From contig CAWGLW010000006.1 in NCBI GenBank assembly GCA_963823525.1, positions 1,806,593-1,870,592 on the forward strand: a stretch of 64,000 bases of DNA. Direction: 5' to 3'. The DNA comes from CAWGLW01 sp963823525. Lineage in GTDB: Bacteria; Pseudomonadota; Gammaproteobacteria; Steroidobacterales; Steroidobacteraceae. The notes below the pieces were generated by a model. That model searched no databases and had not been told where the DNA came from. It saw only the letters and a list, made by a program, of their open reading frames with translations. Below, piece by piece: positions 17,143 to 26,036 of the stretch; positions within the stretch are counted from its first letter, which is position 1; each line of letters opens with the position of its first letter. Made by a program: the position numbers and the translations under genes.

Positions 17143-18357
17143 ATGGCATACAGTTCCTCAACAAACTATTTCTTTTCGGAAGATCGCGAAGCCCTCGTGC
17201 TGGCCGGCGGTGGCGCACGCGCGGCTTACCAGGTCGGTGTGCTGCAGGCCATTGCCGAATGGTTGCCCGAGCAGGCACCTTGCCCGTTTCACGTGCTTGT
17301 CGGCACGTCGGCCGGGGCAATTAACGCCTCGGCGCTGACTGCGCGCGCGCAGTCCCTGCGCGACGGCGTTCGGGCACTGGAGCGAGTCTGGTCCGGATTC
17401 TCGATCGAGCAGGTGGTCAAGACCGACAATTCCAGCATGATCCGCGCTGGCCTGCACTGGATGTTGTCACTGGTATCCGGGGGGTGGCTTCTGCCGGCAC
17501 CGCGCTCCCTGCTTGATACGACGCCGTTGCGCGAGTTGCTGATGCGCGAGATCGCGCTCGATAACATCCGGGAGAATATCGGTGCCGGTCCGGTCCGGGC
17601 GCTGGCCGTCGCGACAACGAGCTACACGACCGGCCGGGTGGTGGCTTTTTTCGATGCAGTGCAGGGCCTCGAGCAATGGCAGAGAGTCCGCAGCGCTGGC
17701 GTACGGCATGAAATTGACATCGACGTGCTGATGGCCAGTTCGTCGATCCCGTTCTTCTTTCCGGCTGCACGTATCGGCGACCAGTATTTCGGTGACGGCG
17801 CGATGCGCCAGCTCGCCCCGCTGAGTCCGGCCGTCCGTCTTGGTGCAAACCGCCTGCTGGTCGTCGGTACCCGGGCGGAGGCGCCGGCAACGCCCGCCGA
17901 CGGGTCCGCCGATGCGCCGCCGAGCCCGGGGCACCTGCTCGGGTTCGCGCTCGATTCCCTGTTTACCGATGGCTTGTCGATTGACCTCGAGCGCCTTCGC
18001 CAGATCAACCAGTTGATGGAGGCGAACGACAAGCACGGGGACTCGGCACGCCGGCCGATACAGACGCTCGTGATTCAGCCCAGCGTCGACCCGACACAGA
18101 TTGCGCGGAAATACGTCAACGCCCTGCCGCGCAGCTTTCGACGGCTGCTGCGCACGATTGGCGCACTCGAGGCGCGCGGCGGTCTGCTGGTCAGCTACCT
18201 GCTGTTCGAGTCCGTCTATACGACCGAACTGATGAAACTCGGTCGCGCTGATGCCTTGGCCAAGCGTGAGGAGATCCTGACGTTTGTCTGTGATCCGTTC
18301 AAAGCAGCACCATCGTGCCCAGACCCAGCAGTGATGCAAAGCCAACTACATCAGTGA
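17143..18357 (+). CDS. Patatin-like phospholipase
   Basis: 404-residue serine lipase/acyl hydrolase of the patatin family. The oxyanion loop LAGGGARAAYQVGVL is at the N terminus, nucleophile Ser56 in VGTSAGAIN and catalytic Asp218 in FGDGAMRQ, giving the complete Ser-Asp dyad. It has no signal peptide, so it is probably cytoplasmic or membrane-associated. The substrate is not readable. ATG 17143 is used; a TTG three codons earlier is possible. Its last 59 bp overlap the end of mgtE on the opposite strand. Confidence 0.88.
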   Translation: MAYSSSTNYFFSEDREALVLAGGGARAAYQVGVLQAIAEWLPEQAPCPFHVLVGTSAGAINASALTARAQSLRDGVRALERVWSGFSIEQVVKTDNSSMIRAGLHWMLSLVSGGWLLPAPRSLLDTTPLRELLMREIALDNIRENIGAGPVRALAVATTSYTTGRVVAFFDAVQGLEQWQRVRSAGVRHEIDIDVLMASSSIPFFFPAARIGDQYFGDGAMRQLAPLSPAVRLGANRLLVVGTRAEAPATPADGSADAPPSPGHLLGFALDSLFTDGLSIDLERLRQINQLMEANDKHGDSARRPIQTLVIQPSVDPTQIARKYVNALPRSFRRLLRTIGALEARGGLLVSYLLFESVYTTELMKLGRADALAKREEILTFVCDPFKAAPSCPDPAVMQSQLHQ

Positions 18358-19654
18358 CCGTCGTGACGATCACGCCGCCCGCGACAGCCGGATCGATGCC
18401 CAGGCGTTTCAATGTGAGCGGCACCAGCACGCCCGCGAGGGCCGCCGCAAACAGGTTGACCACCATCGCGACAAAGATGACTCCGGCAATCCGCCAGTCC
18501 TTGAACCACAGCATCGCGAGCAAACCGACGACGCTGGCATAGACAAATCCATTGAGCATCGCGACGGCAATTTCTTTGAAGAGCAGCCAGCGGGCATTGG
18601 CACGCTCGATCTGACCCAGCGCCATGCCGCGGATGATCAGGGTCATGGTCTGGGTGGCCGCCACGCCGCCCATGCTGGCTACGATCGGCATCAGCACCGC
18701 CAGCGCTACGATGCTCTCGATCGTCGCCTCGAACAGACCGACCACCCAGGCCGCGAGAAACGCGGTGCCGAGGTTGATGCCGAGCCAGACACCGCGACGT
18801 CGTGCACTCGGCACGACGCCGGCGAACATGTCGGCGTCCTCGTCGAGGCCCGCCATGCTCATCACCGAGTGGTCCGCTTCGTCGCGGATCACGTCGACCA
18901 CGTCATCGATCGTGATACGCCCGAGCAGCTTCCCGTCCTCGGAGACGACCGCCGCGGAAACCAGGTCGCGATTCTCGAACAGGCTGGCCACTCGCGTGGC
19001 CGACAGGTCCGAGGGAATACCCTCCACGTCGGTCTTCATCAGCTCGCCGACCGTACTTTCCGGGTTGTCGGTCAGCAGTCGTGTAATGTCGAGCACACCG
19101 AGATAACGGTCCTGCCGGTTGACCACGAACAGTGCGTCGGTCTTCTCGGGAATTTCCCCTCGAGCCCGCAGATAACGCAGCACCGTCTCGAGTGTCACAT
19201 CCGGCCGCACACTGACCGTGTCGGTGTTCATCAGGCCGCCAGCCGTATCCTCGGCGAAAGCCATGATGGCCCGGATACGCTCGCGATCCTGGGCATCCAG
19301 CGAACGCAGGACCTGCCGGTTGACGGCATGAGGCAGGTCCTGCAGCAGGTCGGCCAGATCGTCCGGCTCGAGGCCTTCGGCCGCCGCGACCAGTTCCTCG
19401 GTCTCCATCGCGCTGATGAGCCCGGCGCGCACCTCGTCATTCAGCTCGACGAGGACGTCACCTTCGAGTTCGGGATCGATCAGGTCCCAGACCACCTCGC
19501 GCTGGGTCAGCGGCAGCGATTCGAGCAGACCGGCGATTTCCGCCGGGTGCATCGAATTGACCTGCCCGTGCACCTGGCGCATCGTGCCCTTGTCGAGCGC
19601 CTTGGTGAGGCGTTCGAGGTGGCTGAGTTTGCGGTCGTGAAGCTCGGTATTCAT
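18299..19654 (-). CDS. mgtE: Magnesium transporter MgtE
   Basis: Mg2+ channel/transporter of the inner membrane. 451 residues in the classic order: an N-terminal MgtE domain of helical repeats (HPAEIAGLLESLPL and DLADLLQDLP), a CBS pair (about 130-255), a connecting helix and five membrane helices. The pore region PIVASMGGVAATQTMTL is conserved. The cytoplasmic domains sense internal Mg2+ and close the pore. It is the last gene of the long minus-strand group from kdsD, 90 bp after rapZ, and its end overlaps the patatin gene. Confidence 0.96.
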   Translation of the reverse strand: MNTELHDRKLSHLERLTKALDKGTMRQVHGQVNSMHPAEIAGLLESLPLTQREVVWDLIDPELEGDVLVELNDEVRAGLISAMETEELVAAAEGLEPDDLADLLQDLPHAVNRQVLRSLDAQDRERIRAIMAFAEDTAGGLMNTDTVSVRPDVTLETVLRYLRARGEIPEKTDALFVVNRQDRYLGVLDITRLLTDNPESTVGELMKTDVEGIPSDLSATRVASLFENRDLVSAAVVSEDGKLLGRITIDDVVDVIRDEADHSVMSMAGLDEDADMFAGVVPSARRRGVWLGINLGTAFLAAWVVGLFEATIESIVALAVLMPIVASMGGVAATQTMTLIIRGMALGQIERANARWLLFKEIAVAMLNGFVYASVVGLLAMLWFKDWRIAGVIFVAMVVNLFAAALAGVLVPLTLKRLGIDPAVAGGVIVTTVTDVVGFASLLGLGTMVLL

Positions 19655-19744
19655 CGCAGGCGCACTTTACGACGGGAGCGATGCAGTCGCGAGAAAATTG
19701 CGCACGATGGCGCCGACTGCTTCGCGTTCGCCTGCCGGGCCCGG

Positions 19745-20617
19745 CTAGTCGCGCGGCTTTCCGGCGAGGTCGCGATGACGTATCAGGGCAGGGCCGTTAA
19801 GGCCACTGAAGCGCGCCGCCAGCTTCTCTGCCACGTAAACGGAGCGGTGCTGACCGCCCGTGCAACCGATCGCAACCGTCACATAGCTGCGATTGGAGCG
19901 CTCCAGCGAGGGCAGCCAGCGCTCGAGCAGCCCTGTCAGGTCCGCAAGGAAGCTGGCCACCTCTTGCCGATTATCGAGGAACGTGGCGACGGCATCGTCG
20001 CGGCCGCTCAGCTCGCGCAGGGCGGGTTCCCAGTATGGATTCGGCAGCGCCCTGGCATCGAACACGAAATCAGCGTCATCCGGCACGCCGTGGCGATACG
20101 CGAACGACTGGAAGAGCAGCGAGGGCCCGGTCTTCTCGTTCTCGACCACCCTTTCCCGGATCAGCTCCCGCAGGTCGTGAATCGACATGTGCGACGTATC
20201 GATCGTCAGGTCCGCCACGGTAGCGAGTGGTGCGAGCAGTCTCAGTTCCTCTTCCAGTGCTTCCTGCAAGCCGAGGCCGCTGCGGCTCAGCGGGTGCCGG
20301 CGGCGGGTTTCGCTGAAACGCTTAAGCAGAACTTCATTACTGGCGCGAAGGAAAATGACTTCGCAACTGATGCCGCTGCGGCGCAGTTCCTGTACCAGCC
20401 GGGTAATGTCGGCGAGGTCCTCGGGACGGTTGCGCGCATCGACCCCGACAGCCGTCAGGCGGTATGCGGGTTCACTGGTGCGCACCGTGTAGGCGATGAA
20501 ACCCGGCAGCAAGCCAGCCGGCAGGTTGTCGACACAGTAGTACTCGAGGTCCTCCAGCATGTGGAGGGCCACGCTCTTGCCGGAGCCTGACAGGCCGCTG
20601 ACGATCAGGAGTCGCAT
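19745..20617 (-). CDS. rapZ: RNase adapter protein RapZ (nucleotide-binding)
   Basis: In enterics RapZ binds glucosamine-6-phosphate and guides RNase E to the sRNA GlmZ, tuning GlmS and hence cell-wall precursor supply. 290 residues with P-loop GLSGSGKS at 8-15, the conserved VDNLPAGLLP, and a C-terminal half ending in TGGQHRSV and HRDL. It begins 3 bp after hpf. Whether a GlmZ-type RNA exists here is unknown. The usual nitrogen-PTS partners are absent nearby. Confidence 0.95.
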   Translation of the reverse strand: MRLLIVSGLSGSGKSVALHMLEDLEYYCVDNLPAGLLPGFIAYTVRTSEPAYRLTAVGVDARNRPEDLADITRLVQELRRSGISCEVIFLRASNEVLLKRFSETRRRHPLSRSGLGLQEALEEELRLLAPLATVADLTIDTSHMSIHDLRELIRERVVENEKTGPSLLFQSFAYRHGVPDDADFVFDARALPNPYWEPALRELSGRDDAVATFLDNRQEVASFLADLTGLLERWLPSLERSNRSYVTVAIGCTGGQHRSVYVAEKLAARFSGLNGPALIRHRDLAGKPRD

Positions 20618-20620
20618 GTT

Positions 20621-20953
20621 TCACTGTGCAGCGGCGAACCGATGCTTCGGGGACTCGATGGCGTGGTGATCGCGCAGCCGTTCCTTGTGCTTGCGGATGC
20701 GTCGATCGAGCTTGCTGGCCAGCGCATCGATCGCAGCATACATGTCTTCTTCTTCGGCCTCCGCATATATCGTCGAGCCGCTGACGTGAACGGTGGATTC
20801 GGCCTTGTGCTTGAGCTTCTCAACGGTGAGGACGCAGTGCACATCGATCAACTGATCGAAACGTCGCGTCATTCGCGCCAGTTTCTTCTCTACGTAGTCA
20901 CGCAAAGCCGGTGTGACGCCGACGTGATGTCCGCTCAATTGCACTTGAATCAT
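20621..20953 (-). CDS. hpf: Short-form ribosome hibernation promoting factor
   Basis: Binds the 30S decoding channel in stationary phase and helps form inactive 100S ribosomes. 110 residues, the short HPF type, beginning MIQVQLSGHHVGVTPALRDYV with the typical basic helices (KLARMTRRFDQ, KLDRRIRKHKERL). The ATG at 20953 is fixed by a strong AGGAGG upstream; a longer frame beyond it is Arg-rich and not credible. It lies between rpoN and rapZ, its standard place. Confidence 0.95.
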   Translation of the reverse strand: MIQVQLSGHHVGVTPALRDYVEKKLARMTRRFDQLIDVHCVLTVEKLKHKAESTVHVSGSTIYAEAEEEDMYAAIDALASKLDRRIRKHKERLRDHHAIESPKHRFAAAQ

Positions 20954-21014
20954 TGCATCCTCCTGTTGGATACGGTTTCTTCTGCTTCGACCCCTTACCC
21001 TGTTTGCCCGCTTA

Positions 21015-22454
21015 TCAGGCCTGCGCCCGAGTGGACGCGTGGCGGCGCTCGCTGGATGAGCCCAGTCCCAGCGCCTCCCGGTACTTGGCAACGGTCCGGC
21101 GTGCCACCTTGACGCCTTCCTCGGAAAGCGCATGCGCCAGCTGGGCGTCGCTGAACGGCTTATCAGAATCTTCGTCGGCGATCAGCTTGCGGATTCTCGC
21201 CCTGATCGCCACCGAGGAGACGTCCGCGCCGTCCGCGCCTGAGACATGGCTCGAAAAGAAATACCGGAATTCGATGATGCCGCGGGGCGTGTGCATGTAC
21301 TTGCCAGTCGTGACGCGCGAGATCGTCGATTCGTGCATGCTGATCGCGTCGGCAATGTCGCGCAGGATCATCGGCTGCATGGCTTCCTCGCCATGCTCGA
21401 GAAAGCTCGCCTGGCGCTGAACGATCGCCTGCGCCACCTTGAGCAGGGTTTCATTGCGGATCTCCAGGCTGCGAACCAGCCAGCGCGCTTCCTGCAGCTG
21501 AGCGCGCAATGAGGCGTAGTCTGCGGCGCGCGTGACCAGACCGGCATAGGTCTGGTTGACCCGTACACGGGGAACTGAAGCAGGATTGATTTCAACTGAC
21601 CAGCCACTGTCAGTGCGCCGGATAAAAACATCGGGCACGATGTACTCGGGCTGGGATGTCTCAAAGGCTGCACCCGGGCGCGGGTGGCAGCCACGAATCA
21701 ATGCGAGGGCGACCTGAAGCGATTCCTCGTCGGCATGCAGGGCCCGACTGAGCGAGGGCAGGTCGCGGTCCGCCATTGCCTGCAGATGTTCCCGGGCAAT
21801 CCGCAGCGCAAGCTCCAGTCCGGGCGTATCCTCTTCCAGCTGGGCCAGCTGCAGGCAGATGCACTCCGAGACGCTGCGTGCAGCAATACCGGCCGGGTCG
21901 AGCGTCTGAACAAAAGCCAGCACTCTTTCGACGTCGGCTTCGCTGACGGGGAGGTCGACACACAGGCTGCGCGCAATCGCGTCGGTCGATTCAGTCAGGT
22001 AGCCGTCGTCGTTCAACGCATCGACGATGGCCTCTCCGATCCAGACATCGCGCGGGTCGAGCTTGCTGATTTCGAGCTGCCAGATCAGGTGCTGATGCAG
22101 ATCGTCCTGTTGATCGTCGGAAAACTCCAGCGGACGGTCGTCATCGTCCTGTCGGCTGCCGGTTCCGGCCGGTGCGGAATCTGCCCAGGGGTCGGACAGC
22201 TCGACGCTGATTTCCTCGACTTCCGGTTGCGACTCCTCGGCAGTCGCCTGCAGGGCCTCCTCAGACTCGAGCGAGGTGGTCTCGATCTGTTCGTCTTCTT
22301 CCTCCGACTCGAGCATGACATTGCTTTCGAGCGCGGCCTGTACCTGCGCCTGCAGTTCGAGCACTGGCAGTTGCAGAAGCTTGATCGCCTGCTGCAACTG
22401 CGGCGTCATGGTCAGTTGCTGACCGAGCTTGAGTTGCAGGGCCGGTTTGAGCAT
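21015..22454 (-). CDS. rpoN: RNA polymerase sigma-54 factor
   Basis: Directs RNA polymerase to -24/-12 promoters that need AAA+ activators (nitrogen control, pili, motility). 479 residues: Gln/Leu-rich region I (LKLGQQLTMTPQLQQAIKLL), an acidic region II (about 50-110), a core-binding domain, a helix-turn-helix, and the RpoN box ARRTVAKYRE near 451-460. It lies 79 bp after lptB and before hpf. No sigma-54 target promoter was firmly recognised elsewhere in the window. Confidence 0.97.
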   Translation of the reverse strand: MLKPALQLKLGQQLTMTPQLQQAIKLLQLPVLELQAQVQAALESNVMLESEEEDEQIETTSLESEEALQATAEESQPEVEEISVELSDPWADSAPAGTGSRQDDDDRPLEFSDDQQDDLHQHLIWQLEISKLDPRDVWIGEAIVDALNDDGYLTESTDAIARSLCVDLPVSEADVERVLAFVQTLDPAGIAARSVSECICLQLAQLEEDTPGLELALRIAREHLQAMADRDLPSLSRALHADEESLQVALALIRGCHPRPGAAFETSQPEYIVPDVFIRRTDSGWSVEINPASVPRVRVNQTYAGLVTRAADYASLRAQLQEARWLVRSLEIRNETLLKVAQAIVQRQASFLEHGEEAMQPMILRDIADAISMHESTISRVTTGKYMHTPRGIIEFRYFFSSHVSGADGADVSSVAIRARIRKLIADEDSDKPFSDAQLAHALSEEGVKVARRTVAKYREALGLGSSSERRHASTRAQA

Positions 22455-22483
22455 CGTTTCCTACTGTGGACTCCCTGAACCAC

Positions 22484-22508
22484 GGCCGGCAGTCTGTTCT
22501 GCCGGGCC
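22484..22508 (-). other. Stem-loop between lptB and rpoN
   Basis: On the minus strand GGCCCGGCAG and CTGCCGGCC fold around AACAGA with one bulge. No T-run follows on either strand, so a terminator call is not justified. It might lower readthrough from lpt genes into rpoN or act in RNA processing. Confidence 0.35.
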
Positions 22509-22533
22509 ATCACTGCGATTTCGCCTCAGTGTC

Positions 22534-23259
22534 TCAGAGACGGAAATCCTGACCCAAGTAGACCTCACGGACCTGATCGTTGGCAAGGATATCCTCTGCG
22601 GATCCGGAGGCGATCACACTTCCTGCACTTACAATGTATGCCCGGCTGCAGATACCGAGTGTTTCACGCACATTGTGATCGGTAATGAGAATACCAATAT
22701 CGCGCGCGCTGAGGTGCCGGATGATACGCTGGATGTCGTCAACCGAGATCGGATCGACACCCGCGAACGGTTCGTCGAGCAGTATGAAGCGCGGTTCAGC
22801 CGCCAGCGCGCGCGCAATTTCCACGCGCCTGCGCTCCCCGCCTGACAGGCTCATGCCGACGTTGCCGCGGATGTGGTCGATGTGCAATTCATCGAGCAGC
22901 GACTCGAGCGCCTGCGCGCGACCGTCAGTGCCGAGATCATCACGCATTTCGAGTATCGCGAGGATGTTGTCCTCCACCGACAGTTTCCTGAAGACCGACG
23001 CTTCCTGCGGCAGGTATCCGACTCCGAGCCGGGCCCTGCGGTGCATTGGAAGTCGGGTCAATTCCTTCTCGTCGAGCCAGATGCTGCCCTCGTCGCTCGG
23101 AACGAGGCCGACGATCATGTAAAAAGCGGTCGTCTTGCCGGCGCCGTTCGGACCCAGCAGGCCAACCACCTCGCCGGAACTGACCTCCAGCGACAAGTCT
23201 GAGACCACCTTTCGGGAACGGTAGCTCTTGCCCAGGGACTCCGCTCGAAGGCAACTCAC
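22534..23259 (-). CDS. lptB: LPS export ABC transporter ATP-binding protein LptB
   Basis: Cytoplasmic ATPase that with LptFG drives LPS extraction from the inner membrane and along the Lpt bridge. 241 residues; Walker A GPNGAGKTTAF near 36-46, signature LSGGERRR, Walker B FILLDEPFAGVDP, and the LptB-typical switch His in ITDHNV. The GTG start overlaps the lptA stop (GTGA). lptF and lptG are not in the window, as is common. Confidence 0.97.
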   Translation of the reverse strand: MSCLRAESLGKSYRSRKVVSDLSLEVSSGEVVGLLGPNGAGKTTAFYMIVGLVPSDEGSIWLDEKELTRLPMHRRARLGVGYLPQEASVFRKLSVEDNILAILEMRDDLGTDGRAQALESLLDELHIDHIRGNVGMSLSGGERRRVEIARALAAEPRFILLDEPFAGVDPISVDDIQRIIRHLSARDIGILITDHNVRETLGICSRAYIVSAGSVIASGSAEDILANDQVREVYLGQDFRL

Positions 23260-23903
23260 GGGCTGCGGTCCTTTTCACCGGGCTTGCGCAATTCATTCGG
23301 GTTGATCGTGATGCGCACACCGTCCGGGTCACGCTCATCGGGGTTGGCTACCACGCGTTGTGCGGCGATGTTGTAGATCAGGGTATTCCCGCGTATTTCG
23401 TTCTGCCCGTCCGTCAGCCAGGCATCGCCCTGAAGGCGGACCGTGTTCTTGCTGACGTCGTACTCGATCGAGCCGGCCTGCCCCTGTGCCAGTTGCTTGC
23501 TGTCCTGCAGCCTTTGCTCAAACTTCGCGGGGCTGCCGCGCACGACGGCACGCGTGATGACGTTTTCGCGGAAACTGACCCGGGCGTTGTCGGCGCTGAG
23601 CCTGCCGTCGGGTACGCGTATCCGGACCTGCCCGTCGAGGCGCCATTCGGCATTGTCGAAGTTCAGTCCCGTCGCGCTTGCCTGATCTGCCTCAACCTGC
23701 ATTTCGCCCTGCGTTATCTTCACTTTCCGGAACACGACCGTGTTGTTCTTGTAGTCGAAGTCGGACGACGCCGCGGTGAGGTCGATCGGCAGGCTGGTGT
23801 CCGTGATCGGGGCCGCCGCGGTCGCCGCCGCGAACGTGACGACGACGCATGCCAGAAGCCGCCTGCGCGCGCAGCGGCCCGGTTTATGGAAGGAAGCGAC
23901 CAT
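23256..23903 (-). CDS. lptA: LPS transport periplasmic protein LptA
   Basis: Periplasmic bridge protein with an OstA/beta-jellyroll fold that passes LPS from LptC to LptD. 215 residues: signal peptide (ACVVVTFAAATAAA), then the typical SSDFDYKNNTVVFRKVKITQG and GSIEYDVSKNTVRLQGDAWL repeats. The C-terminal ~25 residues are charged and probably disordered. It overlaps lptC by 20 bp and lptB by 4 bp. Confidence 0.94.
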   Translation of the reverse strand: MVASFHKPGRCARRRLLACVVVTFAAATAAAPITDTSLPIDLTAASSDFDYKNNTVVFRKVKITQGEMQVEADQASATGLNFDNAEWRLDGQVRIRVPDGRLSADNARVSFRENVITRAVVRGSPAKFEQRLQDSKQLAQGQAGSIEYDVSKNTVRLQGDAWLTDGQNEIRGNTLIYNIAAQRVVANPDERDPDGVRITINPNELRKPGEKDRSP

Positions 23904-24462
23904 TGACGTTTGATTCTAGTCTCAGCTGGCCTGTGTTCAAATCAACCCTGAGGCCCTCGCCCTGGAGTTTGTGCGAGCCAAGGGTGAGTGTCACGGGATT
24001 CTCAGTGTGGATCAGGTTGGCTTCCGTTTCATAGGTCAGTTCGTCGGTCTTGACGAGCGCCGAGCCCTGTTCGACTTCGCCGTGAATTGTGACATCGCCC
24101 TGCAGCAGCAGCGAACCGCGGTCCATCGGCATTTGGCCGCGCTGTGCCGTCACCGTCCAGGAGCCACTTTCCGCGCTGCGGTAGTCCAGTTCCAGTCCTG
24201 ACAACAGGACACTCTCCTCACCGCGTTGCTGCTCGACGGTCTGAGCGTGCACGATCACGCGCGGCCGTCCGTCTTCGCCGATTTCCGTCAGCGTGGTGCC
24301 CGAGAGATAATAACCTCGCGGCGGCAGGGGCTCGCCAAAAGCCAGCTCATCGTCGCCTTTGCCGGCCAGCAGCGTGTAGAGCAGGCCCAGGCCGGCCAGC
24401 ATCCCCGCGGCCGTGACCAGGCGCGAGCTCAGGGTGCCCGGGCGCTGATCAGCAGATCGCAT
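23884..24462 (-). CDS. lptC: LPS export protein LptC
   Basis: Bitopic inner-membrane protein that accepts LPS from LptB2FG and hands it to LptA. 192 residues from ATG 24462: one membrane helix (LVTAAGMLAGLGLLYTLLAG), then a periplasmic jellyroll with GYYLSGTTL and TEANLIHTENPVTL. A GTG at 24507 would add 15 Arg-rich residues; the ATG is preferred because it keeps overlap with kdsC to 34 bp and gives normal length. Start not certain. Confidence 0.9.
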   Translation of the reverse strand: MRSADQRPGTLSSRLVTAAGMLAGLGLLYTLLAGKGDDELAFGEPLPPRGYYLSGTTLTEIGEDGRPRVIVHAQTVEQQRGEESVLLSGLELDYRSAESGSWTVTAQRGQMPMDRGSLLLQGDVTIHGEVEQGSALVKTDELTYETEANLIHTENPVTLTLGSHKLQGEGLRVDLNTGQLRLESNVNGRFLP

Positions 24463-24923
24463 ATTTCGCGCACGGCGCCGAGCCCGCCCGGGTGCTGTGT
24501 TGACCACATCGATGCCGACCTCACGGAGGGGTGTGCATCGGCAACGGCGATGGGCAGGGCGGCCTTGTTCAGCATCGGCAGGTCCGGTGCGTCGTCGCCG
24601 GCGCAGGCCACCTCGAACTCACGCAGGCCAAGTTGTCCGATCAGCTTCTCGAGCGCGGCGGCCTTGTCGGTCACGCCCTGGTAAACGTGCCTGATACCGA
24701 GCTCGCCGGCACGGCGCCGCACCGCCGCGGAGTCGCGCCCGGAGATAATTGCAACGGTCACGCCAGCGGCCTGTACCGCGACCAGCCCGTAGCCGTCGCG
24801 CACATGAAATACCTTGAGTTCTTCGCCGTTCGCCGAGAAGTACAGGCGACCGTCGGTCAGCACGCCATCGACATCAAGCACCAGCAGCCGGATGTGGCGG
24901 GCCCTCTCGAGTACGGCATCCAT
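24429..24923 (-). CDS. kdsC: 3-deoxy-D-manno-octulosonate 8-phosphate phosphatase KdsC
   Basis: HAD-superfamily phosphatase releasing Kdo from Kdo-8-phosphate for the LPS inner core. 164 residues, C0-type without a cap domain. Catalytic Asp17 and Asp19 lie in LVLDVDGVLTDG, motif II Ser in IISGRDS, and motif IV in CAGDDAPDLPML. It begins 2 bp after kdsD and overlaps lptC, so Kdo synthesis and LPS export are co-expressed. Confidence 0.95.
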   Translation of the reverse strand: MDAVLERARHIRLLVLDVDGVLTDGRLYFSANGEELKVFHVRDGYGLVAVQAAGVTVAIISGRDSAAVRRRAGELGIRHVYQGVTDKAAALEKLIGQLGLREFEVACAGDDAPDLPMLNKAALPIAVADAHPSVRSASMWSTQHPGGLGAVREICDLLISARAP

Positions 24924-24925
24924 CG

Positions 24926-25927
24926 CTACATGACTCCCGCGCGCAGCAGGTCATGCACATTCAGTGCCCCGACCAGCGTGCCGTGCCCGTCCACGACGGG
25001 CAGGGCGGTGATACGGTGAGCCTCCATCAGGTGCACCGCTTCAGCGGCCAGCATCCGCGGGCTGGCCACTTTGCAGCCCTCGACCATCACCTCGCTCATG
25101 GTCGTCAGGTGCACGTCCAGCTGCCGGTCCAGCGCACGGCGCAGATCGCCGTCCGTGAAAATACCCAGCACGACCCGATCTTCATCAACGACGGTGGTCA
25201 TGCCCAGCCCTTTCTTGCTCATTTCCAGCAGTCCGGCGCTGAGCAGCGTTTCCGGGCCCACGACCGGTAACTGCTCGCCGGTTCGCATAATGTCCTCGAC
25301 GTGCAGCAGGAGCCGGCGTCCGAGGCTGCCGCCGGGGTGGGAGCGGGCAAAATCCTCCTCCGAGAATCCACGTGCCTCGAGCACCGCGACCGCAAGGGCG
25401 TCGCCCATGGCCAGGGCGGCCGTGGTACTGGCCGTCGGGGCCAGGTTCAGCGGGCAGGCTTCGGCCGGGACGCTGACGTCCAGCACGACGTTCGCATGGC
25501 GCGCCAGGGACGAGCCGTGTCGTCCGACCAGTGCGATCAACGGTACGTCCAGTCGCTTGATTCCAGGCAGGATGGTCAGAATCTCGTCTGTCTCACCCGA
25601 GTTCGACAGCGCGAGGACCACGTCTTTGACCGTGATCATCCCGATGTCGCCATGAATTGCTTCGGCCGGGTGCAGAAAAAATGAGGGGCTGCCGGTGCTG
25701 GCCAGCGTGGCGGCGATCTTGCTGCCGATGTGCCCTGACTTGCCCATGCCCGTCACGACGACGCGTCCTTCGCATTCGAGTATCAAGCGGCAGGCCTCGG
25801 CGAACGCCTCGTTCAGCCTGTGTTCAAGAGCCGCCACGGCCCGTGCCTCGGTGGCAAGGACGCGCCGGCCGCGGTCGATGAGCAGGTCGTTGCTTGCATT
25901 AGCAGTAAGCATCGGCAGGGTTTCCAT
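24926..25927 (-). CDS. kdsD: Arabinose-5-phosphate isomerase
   Basis: Converts ribulose-5-phosphate to arabinose-5-phosphate, the first step to Kdo. 333 residues: SIS domain with GMGKSGHIGSKIAATLASTG and ALSNSGETDEI, then two CBS domains containing GIFTDGDLRR and ending in HDLLRAGV. ATG 25927 gives a length close to the E. coli enzyme; further in-frame ATGs at 25912 and just upstream leave the exact N terminus open. It heads the minus-strand kdsD-kdsC-lptCAB-rpoN-hpf-rapZ-mgtE group and is divergent from ibaG. Confidence 0.96.
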   Translation of the reverse strand: METLPMLTANASNDLLIDRGRRVLATEARAVAALEHRLNEAFAEACRLILECEGRVVVTGMGKSGHIGSKIAATLASTGSPSFFLHPAEAIHGDIGMITVKDVVLALSNSGETDEILTILPGIKRLDVPLIALVGRHGSSLARHANVVLDVSVPAEACPLNLAPTASTTAALAMGDALAVAVLEARGFSEEDFARSHPGGSLGRRLLLHVEDIMRTGEQLPVVGPETLLSAGLLEMSKKGLGMTTVVDEDRVVLGIFTDGDLRRALDRQLDVHLTTMSEVMVEGCKVASPRMLAAEAVHLMEAHRITALPVVDGHGTLVGALNVHDLLRAGVM

Positions 25928-26036
25928 TCTGGCCAGCCCCATCATAACGCCCGTCCGGCCGTCGCGCGCGAGCACGACGCAGGCGGACGGAGGTGGGTTA
26001 GACTGCGGATCCCACCAGAGACCGGGCCAGCGATAA

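Noticed and set aside
14384..18357. MoxR, VWA, peroxiredoxin and patatin genes as one new system
   Set aside because: Strands differ, a terminator splits the first pair from the rest, and the members are common stand-alone families.
19667..19744. 25 sense codons in frame after the rapZ TAG, ending in TAA (possible readthrough or PTS relic)
   Set aside because: RapZ already has normal length and a normal C terminus; the extra residues match no PTS protein I know, and open frames are common at this GC content.
18869..20590. 573-codon plus-strand open frame opposite mgtE and rapZ
   Set aside because: It is antisense to two clear genes, has no recognisable motif, and reflects GC-rich third-position bias.
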